A stretch of DNA of 5,893 nucleotides from JBDGYE01 sp039584255 (GTDB taxonomy: Bacteria > Gemmatimonadota > Gemmatimonadetes > Palauibacterales > Palauibacteraceae). The translations under genes and the position numbers were made by a program. Location of the stretch: contig JBDGYE010000117.1 in the NCBI GenBank assembly GCA_039584255.1, positions 1 through 5,893 of the forward strand, written 5' to 3'. Shown piece after piece: positions 1 through 5,553 of this stretch. Each line of letters begins with the position of its first letter. Within the stretch, counting starts at the first letter, position 1. Below the pieces are notes generated by a model. The model was not told the origin of the DNA and searched no databases. It was given only the letters and a program-made list of their open reading frames with translations.

Positions 1-83
1 ACCGCGTCCGAGCCGATGACGGCTCTTCCCGCCCGGCGTGCCAGACCGATCATGCCGAGAACACGCGCCTCCGGGTCGTACAC
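1..83 (-). CDS. YlxQ/L7Ae-family RNA-binding protein, N-terminal fragment (runs off the left edge)
   Basis: Only the first 27 codons lie in the window; the gene continues past position 1. Reading from GTG at 83, the peptide has VLGMIGLARRAG followed by a short helix with GSDAV. This matches the start of the L7Ae/L30e-type proteins encoded between nusA and infB (B. subtilis YlxQ has LLGLANRARKVVSGED at the same place), which are thought to bind RNA or the ribosome. The frame is open upstream into nusA, so the start is inferred. GTG at 83 is preceded by GGGAGGG about 10 bases upstream and lies 20 bases after the nusA stop, fitting co-transcription with nusA. The usual ylxR gene is absent between nusA and this one. 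An internal ATG at about position 53 would cut into the conserved helix and is a poorer start. The assignment rests on a short match plus gene order. Confidence 0.62.
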   Translation of the reverse strand, partial: MYDPEARVLGMIGLARRAGRAVIGSDA

Positions 84-103
84 CGCTGCGTCACCCTCCC
101 AGC

Positions 104-1651
104 TCAGGCCTCTGCGAGCGGCTCTTCCTCACCTTCCTCCGCTGTCACCGCCACCGCGTCGGAGTCCGCCTCCGTGCTCAGCGTCACGTGTGCGACGCCA
201 TTCGGCACGTCCACCCCACCGGCGTTCGCGTCCTCAGCCGTCGGCGCCGTCTCCTCCGGGAACTCCTCCGAGTCCGCCGGCTGCTCCTCCTCGGCCTCGG
301 CAGGCTCCTCGGCCTCCTCGGAAGGCGTTTCTTCCTCGGACGCAGCCTTCGCCGCCTCGTTCGCTTCCTCCACGACCGTCAACTCGTCGATGAGCTCCGC
401 GAGCCGCGCGGCTTCCTCTTCGCCGATCCCCGGAACCTGAAGGAAGTCGTCCTGCTCCATATCCAGCACGTCGAAGAAGCTGTTGATGCCCGCTGCCTGA
501 AGAGCAGCGAGCGTCGCCGGAGTGACTCCGTTCAGCTCCGAGAGCGGAAAGTCGGCTATCTCGTATTCCTCCCCGCCCCCGAACAGCGCCGACTCGGCTC
601 CGCGGGCCATCCAGTCCCGGCTCGAGTAGAGGTCCATTTGCCAGCCGATGAGCTGCGACGCCAGTCGCACGTTCTGGCCGTTTCTCCCTATGGCCAGAGA
701 GAGCTGGTCCTCGTCCACGATGGCCGTGATGACGTGCCGTTCCGGATCCGACATCACCTTGGCCACCTTGGCGGGAGCCAGCGCGCGGCGCGCGAAGATC
801 TCGGGATCAGGATGCCAGGGAACGATGTCGATGCGCTCGCCGCTGAGCTCCGAGACCACCGCCTGTACTCGCGATCCCTTGAGCCCGACGCAGGCGCCGA
901 CCGGATCTACCGATTCGTCTCGCGAGGAGACCGCGATCTTCGTGCGTCCCCCAGCCTCCCGAACGATCTCCCGGATCTCCACAATGCTCTGGTAGATCTC
1001 CGGCACCTCGATAGCGAACAGGGCCTGCACAAACAACGGATCGGCCCGCGAGAGGATGAGTCGCGGCCCACGGGGGGTTTCCTCGAGCTTCTTCAACACG
1101 GCCCTGATGGCCTCGCCCTGCCGAAACCGCTCCCGCGGGTTCTGCTCGCGCCACGGGATCACCGCCTCCGCCTCGCGGGCCCTGTTCAGCATGACCACGA
1201 TCTTCCCGCGCTCGATGGCCTGGACCTCGCCCGATACGAGCTCCCCGACCATGCCACTGAACTCCTCGCGGATGCGATCGCGTTCTCCCTCGCGGACCCG
1301 CTGGATGATCCTCTGCTTCGCCGCCATGACAGCATTTCGGCCAAACTCCGAGAAGTCTACCGGGATCTCGATCAGATCTCCCACCTCGAAGTCGGGGTCA
1401 TCCCAGCGCGCCTCCTCCAGGGAGATCTCCCTGGCCGGATCCTCGACGGTCTGGACGACCTCCTTGAGGACGACGATCCTTATGTCGCCCGCACCAAGAA
1501 TCTCGATCTCCGCCTCGACCGGACCACCGAAACGGCGGGCGAGGGCGGCATGAATCCCGTCCTTGATCAGCTCGTGCAGCTCCTCGTCCGACAACGACTT
1601 GTTCGCCGTCATGACCCGGAAAGCCTCCACGACTGGTATCTGGTCGCTCAT
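104..1651 (-). CDS. nusA: Transcription termination/antitermination factor NusA
   Basis: NusA binds RNA polymerase near the RNA exit channel and modulates pausing, intrinsic termination and antitermination. The 515-residue product shows the full family layout. Residues 1-130 form the polymerase-binding N-terminal domain. About 135-200 is an S1 domain (GELVSGEVQAIERGKIVVML). KH1 has GACVGLKGSRVQAVVSEL at 252-269 and KH2 has LAIGRNGQNVRLASQLIGW at 319-337, with the KH loop glycines intact. Helix-hairpin-helix-like repeats follow at about 370-425 (VPGIGEEEAARLAELI). The last 90 or so residues are a low-complexity tail rich in Glu and Ala. The start is ATG at 1651, because GAGGAG lies 5 bases upstream and the protein then begins MSDQIPVVEAFR, typical of the family; an upstream in-frame start at 1681 would overlap rimP and lacks support. 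It follows rimP by 26 bases, so the two are almost certainly one transcript. Confidence 0.97.
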   Translation of the reverse strand: MSDQIPVVEAFRVMTANKSLSDEELHELIKDGIHAALARRFGGPVEAEIEILGAGDIRIVVLKEVVQTVEDPAREISLEEARWDDPDFEVGDLIEIPVDFSEFGRNAVMAAKQRIIQRVREGERDRIREEFSGMVGELVSGEVQAIERGKIVVMLNRAREAEAVIPWREQNPRERFRQGEAIRAVLKKLEETPRGPRLILSRADPLFVQALFAIEVPEIYQSIVEIREIVREAGGRTKIAVSSRDESVDPVGACVGLKGSRVQAVVSELSGERIDIVPWHPDPEIFARRALAPAKVAKVMSDPERHVITAIVDEDQLSLAIGRNGQNVRLASQLIGWQMDLYSSRDWMARGAESALFGGGEEYEIADFPLSELNGVTPATLAALQAAGINSFFDVLDMEQDDFLQVPGIGEEEAARLAELIDELTVVEEANEAAKAASEEETPSEEAEEPAEAEEEQPADSEEFPEETAPTAEDANAGGVDVPNGVAHVTLSTEADSDAVAVTAEEGEEEPLAEA

Positions 1652-1677
1652 TCGTGCTCCTCGTCTTCCCCTCTGCG

Positions 1678-2172
1678 TCAAAGGTCGCTTTCGAAATCGT
1701 ACGTGAGAGATGCCCGGGCTATCGACGAAAGCGGAACCTCCACCGTCTCCTCTCCCACTCTCAGCCTTACGGCCTGCTCCGATTCTCCCTCCTCCGTCAG
1801 GCCGATCAGCTCGCCCTCGAGCTGGCGGCTTCCCTCATGCAGTGGCCGGTAGCCTTGTATTCGCACGCGCTCCCCTGCAAAACGTCTATAGTCCCGCGGC
1901 CGCACCAACGGTCTCTCGACCCCCGGTGACGAAACCTCCAGGATGTACTCCTGTTCCCCTCCCGGCCGGTCTTCCAGGTACTCCCCGACGGCCCGGCTCA
2001 CTCTCGCACAGTCGTCCACCGTCATCGTGGATCGACCCGGGCTGCTCCCGGCCCGATCGATGCGCAGACGAATCAGGGGGCGTCTCCGCCCCCCACCGCG
2101 CTCAAGCGAAACCAGTTCGTAGCCGAGTCCGGCCAGAAACTCCTGCAGCTCCCGCTCGAGCCTCGCGTCCAT
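1678..2172 (-). CDS. rimP: Ribosome maturation factor RimP
   Basis: RimP binds the free 30S subunit and helps its late assembly. The 164-residue product fits the family length (about 150-170). The N-terminal alpha/beta domain starts MDARLERELQEFLAGLGYEL, contains a positively charged strand (RPLIRLRIDR, 31-40) and the TVDDCARVSRAVGEYLE helix (51-67). It leads into the diagnostic LEVSSPGVERPL motif at 78-89. The C-terminal part (about 90-164) is the SH3-like barrel. ATG at 2172 is preferred because the family homology begins there, with GGGTGA about 10 bases upstream. An in-frame GTG at 2193 overlaps the strongest GGAGG in the region, so it is unlikely to be the start, but the true start remains somewhat uncertain. 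It is the first gene of the rimP-nusA operon, and a strong intrinsic terminator lies 51 bases upstream in the same direction. Confidence 0.93.
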   Translation of the reverse strand: MDARLERELQEFLAGLGYELVSLERGGGRRRPLIRLRIDRAGSSPGRSTMTVDDCARVSRAVGEYLEDRPGGEQEYILEVSSPGVERPLVRPRDYRRFAGERVRIQGYRPLHEGSRQLEGELIGLTEEGESEQAVRLRVGEETVEVPLSSIARASLTYDFESDL

Positions 2173-2223
2173 CCCACACGGCTCACCCGGCACCTCCGGT
2201 CGGCCTTAGACCTCGGGCACCCC

Positions 2224-2260
2224 AAACAAAAAAGTGGGGCCGGCAAAGGTTTCCCCACTT
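2224..2260 (-). terminator. Intrinsic terminator between pgeF and rimP (possible attenuator)
   Basis: Read on the minus strand, AAGTGGGG (2260-2253) and CCCCACTT (2239-2232) form a perfect 8-bp stem around a 13-base loop. The stem runs directly into TTTTTTGTTT (2233-2224), the classical layout of a rho-independent terminator for minus-strand transcription. On the plus strand no T-run follows, so it is one-directional. It can end the murA-pgeF transcript. Because a candidate promoter lies between it and pgeF, it could also act as an attenuator in the leader of rimP-nusA. Its existence as a hairpin plus U-run is seen directly; its biological role is inferred. Confidence 0.85.
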
Positions 2261-2279
2261 CAGGTCCAACTTCTGAGTC

Positions 2280-2301
2280 GCCCGGCCGGCCAGCACCGGG
2301 C
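2280..2301 (-). repeat. GC-rich inverted repeat upstream of the terminator
   Basis: GCCCGG (2280-2285) and CCGGGC (2296-2301) are perfect inverted arms around a 10-base loop. The loop side contains GCCGGCC (2285-2291, plus strand). This is the exact reverse complement of GGCCGGC at 2238-2244, which lies in the loop and ascending/descending stem edge of the downstream terminator. The two elements could therefore pair with each other in RNA instead of folding separately. The base matches are seen directly; any switching function is speculative, and GC-rich DNA yields such matches by chance. Confidence 0.5.
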
Positions 2302-2318
2302 GAATTTCTTCGAGCCGT

Positions 2319-2347
2319 AAGATATACGCTGGTTACGTGCGCCGCAA
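2319..2347 (-). promoter_or_regulatory. Candidate sigma-70-type promoter for rimP-nusA
   Basis: On the minus strand TTGCGG (2347-2342) and TATCTT (2324-2319) are separated by 17 bases; an alternative -10 TATATC (2326-2321) gives 15. This small AT-rich patch starts about 15 bases after the pgeF stop and stands out from its GC-rich surroundings. A transcript from here would have a leader of about 140 bases containing the inverted repeat at 2280-2301 and the terminator at 2224-2260 before reaching rimP. The -35 and -10 matches are only partial, so this is tentative. Confidence 0.4.
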
Positions 2348-2361
2348 ATCTGCAGCCGTTC

Positions 2362-3186
2362 TCAGCCTTGGCGCCATCCGAGAAAGGCGGCCTGCCTGCC
2401 GGCCGCCTTCCCCTGGCCACGGTAGGTATGCAACTGCGCCGTCCCACACAGGGTGCAGAGCCCGGAGGACGTGACCTGGTCGGGCGGAACGCCCGAGCTC
2501 ACGGCTTGTCTCGCCAGCTCGCCGCGGAGATCAACGTGGCCCCGCACCTCCCCAGTCCGTCCGAAGGCGGTGAGCACCTCCTCTCCCACCTCGTAGCAAT
2601 CCCCGCAGATCGCCGGCCCCAGGTGCATCAGAACGTCCTTGGCCGAAGTGCCCCAGAACATCGCGAGAGCCTCGAGACCGCTGTCGAGAATCCCCGCGAC
2701 TACCCCTCTCCAGCCGGCATGGAGTATCGCGAACGCGTGGTTGGCTTCGTCAACTATGTACAAGGGAACGCAGTCCGCAGCCGTGACCGCCAGCAGCAGG
2801 CCGGAACCACCGCAGGCCAGCCCGTCCGCCTCGCCGGCGATTAAGAACGCTCCCGGCGCCGGGGGATCGACGGCGACGATCCGGGTCCCATGAACCTGCC
2901 TGGCCACCGCGGCCGAGCGGAGTCCAAGATGCTGGGCGAGGGACACGTACCGTTCTGAGACGTCCCAGGCCGAGCCGCTGTCCGTGAGTCCGAAATCGGG
3001 CTGCCGCCGCGCGTCCGCGGCTGCAGACGGAGCGGGCGTGGCCAAGGTGTCCGGCAGCACGACGCCCGCAACCAGATGCGGCCAGACCTTCTCCCAGTGC
3101 GCGAGCCGGAGCGTTCGGTTAGGTCCCGCGGCCCGCTCCGTTTCCCATACGACGCCCGGGCTCCAAGGTCCGATCGCCCTGCTCAG
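2362..3186 (-). CDS. pgeF: Peptidoglycan editing factor PgeF (YfiH/DUF152, laccase-domain family)
   Basis: PgeF/YfiH proteins are cytosolic zinc-containing enzymes. They have been described as polyphenol oxidase- or purine nucleoside phosphorylase-like, and in E. coli as preventing wrong amino acids entering peptidoglycan stems. The metal-site triad is clear: ARQVHG (His99), TAADCVPL (Cys139) and HAGWRG (His156), with the family's 17-residue Cys-to-His spacing, followed by GPAICGDCYEVG and a C-terminal LCTLCGTAQLHTYRG. The start is unusual. The frame stays open back to the murA stop with no ATG, GTG or TTG before a GTG at 3060. Residues encoded upstream of that GTG (WEKVWPHLVAGVV) look like the family's first strand. 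CTG at 3186 has GGAGGG 6 bases upstream and overlaps the murA TGA as CTGA, so I use it (274 aa). If CTG is not used, GTG at 3060 gives 232 aa lacking that strand. The gene is translationally coupled to murA; identity is firm, the start less so. Confidence 0.9.
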   Translation of the reverse strand: MSRAIGPWSPGVVWETERAAGPNRTLRLAHWEKVWPHLVAGVVLPDTLATPAPSAAADARRQPDFGLTDSGSAWDVSERYVSLAQHLGLRSAAVARQVHGTRIVAVDPPAPGAFLIAGEADGLACGGSGLLLAVTAADCVPLYIVDEANHAFAILHAGWRGVVAGILDSGLEALAMFWGTSAKDVLMHLGPAICGDCYEVGEEVLTAFGRTGEVRGHVDLRGELARQAVSSGVPPDQVTSSGLCTLCGTAQLHTYRGQGKAAGRQAAFLGWRQG

Positions 3187-4466
3187 CGGGAGCCCTCCAC
3201 CCGCTCGATGCGCGCTCCCAGCGACCGCAGGCGTTCGTCTATGTTCTGGTAGCCACGCTCTATCTGGCCTATGTTATAGATTTCGCTCTCTCCTTCGGCC
3301 GCGAGAGCCGCGATGAGAAGAGCCATTCCCGCCCTGATATCCGGACTCTCCAGAACCGAGCCGTGGAGGCGCGAGGGTCCCACGACGACCGCCCGGTGTG
3401 GATCGCAGAGCACGATTCTCGCGCCCATGGAGATGACCTTGTCGGCGAAGTACATCCGGGATTCGAACATCTTTTCGTGGATCAGAATCGTGCCCCGGCA
3501 CTGCGTGGCCACCACCAGGGCGATCGATATGAGGTCTGCGGGAAAGGCCGGCCACGGCCCATCTCCGAGGCTCGGAATCTGGTTGCCCAGATCCGATTGG
3601 ATCTCCAGTGACTGCTCTGGTGGAACCAACAGCTCCCCATCGCGCGTCTCGCAGCGAATCCCCAGGCGCTCGAAGCCAATGCGCAACGGGTCGAAGAGAG
3701 CCGCATTCACCTCCTCCACGGTGATGGCAGAGCCGGTGATGGCGGAGAGTCCGATCAGGCTGCCGACCTCGATGTGGTCCGGGCCGATCCGGTACTCCCC
3801 TCCAGCCAGGCTCGGAACGCCACGGATGGTCAACTGGTGGGTGCCGATGCCCTCTATGTCCGCCCCTAGGGCGACCAGAAAGAGACACAGATCCTGCACA
3901 TGAGGCTCGGCCGCCGCGTTCCGGATTTGGCTCTCTCCGTCGGCCGTGACGGCAGCCAACACAGCGTTCTCCGTTCCGGTGACGGAAGGTTCGTCCAGGA
4001 AGACGTCTGCCCCCTTCAGGTGTCTGGCCCTGAGCTCGTACTGGTCGCCCGCCTCCACGTGAGCGCCCAGAGCCCCGAGAGCCAGGAAATGCGTATCGAG
4101 CCGTCGGCGACCGATGACGTCTCCTCCGGGCGGCGGCAGGACTACCTCGCCAAAGCGGGCCAGCAGAGGCCCGGCCAGCAGAATGGAGGCGCGGATCCGC
4201 CTGGCGAGCTGGGCGTCGAGCGCGCCGCCGGAGAGACTGGACGGGTCGATCCTCAACCGACCGTCATCCTCCCAGGCAATCACGGCCCCGAGGCTTTCCA
4301 TCAGCTCCAACAGGGTCCGGACATCCCTGATGTCAGGGACGTTGTCAACGACCACCGGCCCGTCGGCCAACAGCGTTCCCGCCAGGATCGGCAATGCCGC
4401 GTTCTTGTTTCCCGCCGGCCGGAAACGGCCGGACAGACGGCTCGGTCCCTGGATGCGGTAGTACAT
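3183..4466 (-). CDS. murA: UDP-N-acetylglucosamine 1-carboxyvinyltransferase MurA (Cys-to-Asp catalytic loop)
   Basis: MurA transfers enolpyruvate from PEP to UDP-GlcNAc, the first committed cytoplasmic step of peptidoglycan synthesis. The 427-residue product has the normal length and landmarks. GNKNAALPI (19-27) carries the substrate-binding Lys-Asn pair. The flexible catalytic loop is PPPGGDVIGRRRLDTHF (111-127). WPAFPADLI has the general-base Asp (E. coli Asp305 equivalent), and IERGYQNIDERL near the end has the conserved Arg. The residue matching E. coli Cys115, the target of fosfomycin, is Asp116 here (GAC at 4121-4119). This change is known from naturally fosfomycin-insensitive enzymes such as that of Mycobacterium tuberculosis. 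ATG at 4466 is chosen because GGGAG lies 8 bases upstream and MYYRIQGPSRLSGRF fits the family start; ATG at 4502 lacks a ribosome binding site. The stop overlaps the likely pgeF start. Confidence 0.97.
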   Translation of the reverse strand: MYYRIQGPSRLSGRFRPAGNKNAALPILAGTLLADGPVVVDNVPDIRDVRTLLELMESLGAVIAWEDDGRLRIDPSSLSGGALDAQLARRIRASILLAGPLLARFGEVVLPPPGGDVIGRRRLDTHFLALGALGAHVEAGDQYELRARHLKGADVFLDEPSVTGTENAVLAAVTADGESQIRNAAAEPHVQDLCLFLVALGADIEGIGTHQLTIRGVPSLAGGEYRIGPDHIEVGSLIGLSAITGSAITVEEVNAALFDPLRIGFERLGIRCETRDGELLVPPEQSLEIQSDLGNQIPSLGDGPWPAFPADLISIALVVATQCRGTILIHEKMFESRMYFADKVISMGARIVLCDPHRAVVVGPSRLHGSVLESPDIRAGMALLIAALAAEGESEIYNIGQIERGYQNIDERLRSLGARIERVEGSR

Positions 4467-4546
4467 GCTCCCTGCTCCCGGATGCAGCCTCGCGATGATC
4501 ATGGCTCGGCGCGCCGCCGTCCACTCCGTCGGGCTCCCCGCGCCAA

Positions 4547-4574
4547 GTTAGATCGTCGCTCGGCACAGGGGCAA
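4547..4574 (-). promoter_or_regulatory. Weak candidate promoter for murA-pgeF
   Basis: On the minus strand TTGCCC (4574-4569) and TCTAAC (4552-4547) are 16 bases apart, about 80 bases upstream of the murA ATG. It is the best sigma-70-like match I could find in the divergent region on this strand, but both hexamers are imperfect. Something must drive murA from this interval because the upstream neighbour is divergent. Confidence 0.3.
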
Positions 4575-4592
4575 CGAGGCGAACATCACTGC

Positions 4593-4622
4593 TTGACATG
4601 GTTTCTCGGCGGCGTCTATGCT
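4593..4622 (+). promoter_or_regulatory. Sigma-70-type promoter for the EIIA/PII-like/antiporter genes
   Basis: A perfect -35 TTGACA (4593-4598) is followed after 18 bases by TATGCT (4617-4622), a 4/6 match to TATAAT. Transcription would begin near 4629, leaving a leader of about 60 bases before the EIIA ATG at 4692. The leader has a purine-rich run (4631-4643) but no obvious hairpin terminator. Position and direction fit the plus-strand operon well. Confidence 0.6.
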
Positions 4623-4691
4623 TGCCAACGTGGGGGAAGGGGACGCAAGCCACCGGCGTCGCAGCTGGCTTTCTGAACGGGAATCCGAACG

Positions 4692-5162
4692 ATGAAGCTG
4701 TCAGAGTACGTCGAGCCTAACCTCGTCGTAACGGAGCTGGAGCCGGGAGACGTCCGCGATATCCTCCTCCAGCTCGTTACCCCCCTCGTTGAAGACGCGA
4801 CTCTCACTTCCACCGGTCCGATTCTGGAAGCCCTCATAGCCAGGGAGAGAGTGCTCTCGACCGGCATCGGCCAGGGGATTGCGGTACCGCACGCAATCAG
4901 CGAGAGCGTTCCGTCGACACGTCTGATCATAGGGGTGTCGAGCTCGGGGGTGGACTACAACGCGATCTATGTCTCACCAGTATATGTGTTCTTCGTCCTG
5001 ATCTCGCCGGTGGAACGGCTGGCCAAGTCTAACCATATCAAGCTACTGGCTCGCATCGCGCGGCTGGCGAGACACCCCGCCTTCGTGGACATGTTGAAGG
5101 AGTGCTCGGTGCCGCAGGAGGTGGTGGGCAGCATCGAGGAGTACGAGCGCGAGCACGTGTAG
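4692..5162 (+). CDS. PTS EIIA-Ntr/fructose-type phosphocarrier domain protein (PtsN-like)
   Basis: This 156-residue protein is a stand-alone EIIA domain of the fructose/nitrogen (PtsN) class. Such proteins accept phosphate from HPr or NPr on a histidine; stand-alone forms regulate other proteins, including K+ transport systems in E. coli. The family pattern ILEALIARERVLSTGIGQG leads to the active-site GIAVPHA, with His67 as the likely phosphorylated residue. The C-terminal half has the strand VYVFFVLISP and the helices HIKLLARIARLARHPAF and LKECSVPQEVVGSIEEYE. No EIIB, EIIC or HPr gene is visible next to it, so a regulatory role is more likely than sugar uptake. ATG at 4692 has a weak GGGA 9 bases upstream, and the protein begins MKLSEYVEPN as relatives do. 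It is the first gene after the promoter at 4593-4622 and precedes the PII-like gene by 37 bases, so they likely share a transcript. Confidence 0.9.
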   Translation: MKLSEYVEPNLVVTELEPGDVRDILLQLVTPLVEDATLTSTGPILEALIARERVLSTGIGQGIAVPHAISESVPSTRLIIGVSSSGVDYNAIYVSPVYVFFVLISPVERLAKSNHIKLLARIARLARHPAFVDMLKECSVPQEVVGSIEEYEREHV

Positions 5163-5180
5163 CGCGGCCGGAGCGCCGCG
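5163..5180 (+). repeat. Short GC hairpin between the EIIA and PII-like genes
   Basis: CGCGGC (5163-5168) and GCCGCG (5175-5180) form a perfect 6-bp GC stem with a 6-base loop, starting immediately after the EIIA stop codon and ending 19 bases before the PII-like ATG. There is no T-run after it, so it is unlikely to be an intrinsic terminator. It may affect mRNA stability or relative translation of the two genes; in such GC-rich DNA it could also be chance. Confidence 0.45.
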
Positions 5181-5199
5181 GCACCAGTTCGGTGGGAGC

Positions 5200-5553
5200 A
5201 TGCAACTTCTGATAGCCGTCATCAACGAGGTCGATCGGATGGAGGAGATCCTGGCGGGTTTCCTCGAGATCGGCATTACCGGTGCCACCGTGGTCAGCAG
5301 CGAGGGCATGGGACGGGTGCTGAGCCACGACATCCCGATCTTCGCCGGGCTCCAGACACTCATCTCGCGTTCGCGGCCCCAGAACCAGACGCTATTCAGC
5401 GTGATCGACGACCCGGAGAAGGTGGATGAGGCTATAGGGATCCTGCAGGAGGTTTGCGGGAGGTTTGATGATCCGGCCACCGGTATCGCGTTCACCGTCC
5501 CCGTGGCAAGAGTAGTCGGTCTGGCACCGGAGCTGACCGAGCCGGGCGAGTGA
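5200..5553 (+). CDS. Diverged PII-like signalling protein (GlnB fold)
   Basis: The 117-residue product follows the PII plan of two beta-alpha-beta units. Strand MQLLIAVINE and a helix (EVDRMEEILAGFLEIG) are followed by GATVVSSEGMGR, which matches the PII region ending in GFGR. A T-loop-like segment (about 40-62) comes next, then the strand QTLFSVIDD, a second helix (EKVDEAIGILQEVCG), and TGIAFTVPVARVVGL where classical PII proteins have the GDGKIFV...V.RIRTGE region. PII proteins are trimeric sensors that bind nucleotides and control transporters or enzymes through the T-loop. Here the T-loop Tyr used for uridylylation, the nucleotide-contacting Lys of GDGKIF and the C-terminal Arg pair are all missing, so ligand and modification must differ from GlnB/GlnK. 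The ATG at 5200 follows GGTGGGAG closely. The stop overlaps the antiporter start (GTGA), making that protein the obvious partner. CutA-like or other PII-superfamily membership is possible. Confidence 0.8.
   Translation: MQLLIAVINEVDRMEEILAGFLEIGITGATVVSSEGMGRVLSHDIPIFAGLQTLISRSRPQNQTLFSVIDDPEKVDEAIGILQEVCGRFDDPATGIAFTVPVARVVGLAPELTEPGE

Noticed and set aside
38..1852. A 604-codon open frame on the plus strand opposite nusA and rimP
   Set aside because: It is antisense to two unmistakable genes. Its product is Arg/Leu/Asp-rich with no recognisable domain, as expected from the codon bias of GC-rich DNA.
2173..2361. A tRNA or small RNA gene in the rimP upstream gap (E. coli has a tRNA gene near this operon)
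   Set aside because: No cloverleaf or T-loop consensus (GGTTCGA-like) was found; only the promoter-like patch, inverted repeat and terminator are visible.
2842..3071. An alternative minus-strand frame over the N-terminus of pgeF, considered as evidence of a frameshift
   Set aside because: The pgeF frame itself is open and family-like through this region, so no frameshift is needed.
4345..4653. A 102-codon minus-strand frame spanning the divergent region, with an internal MSSSDVRL start
   Set aside because: Most of it is out of frame inside murA and it contains the likely promoters; no family resemblance or good ribosome binding site.
3900..4676. A 258-codon plus-strand open frame opposite murA
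   Set aside because: It mirrors murA coding sequence, its composition is Arg/Gln/Pro-rich and it has no motif; it also ends just before the real EIIA start without its own context.
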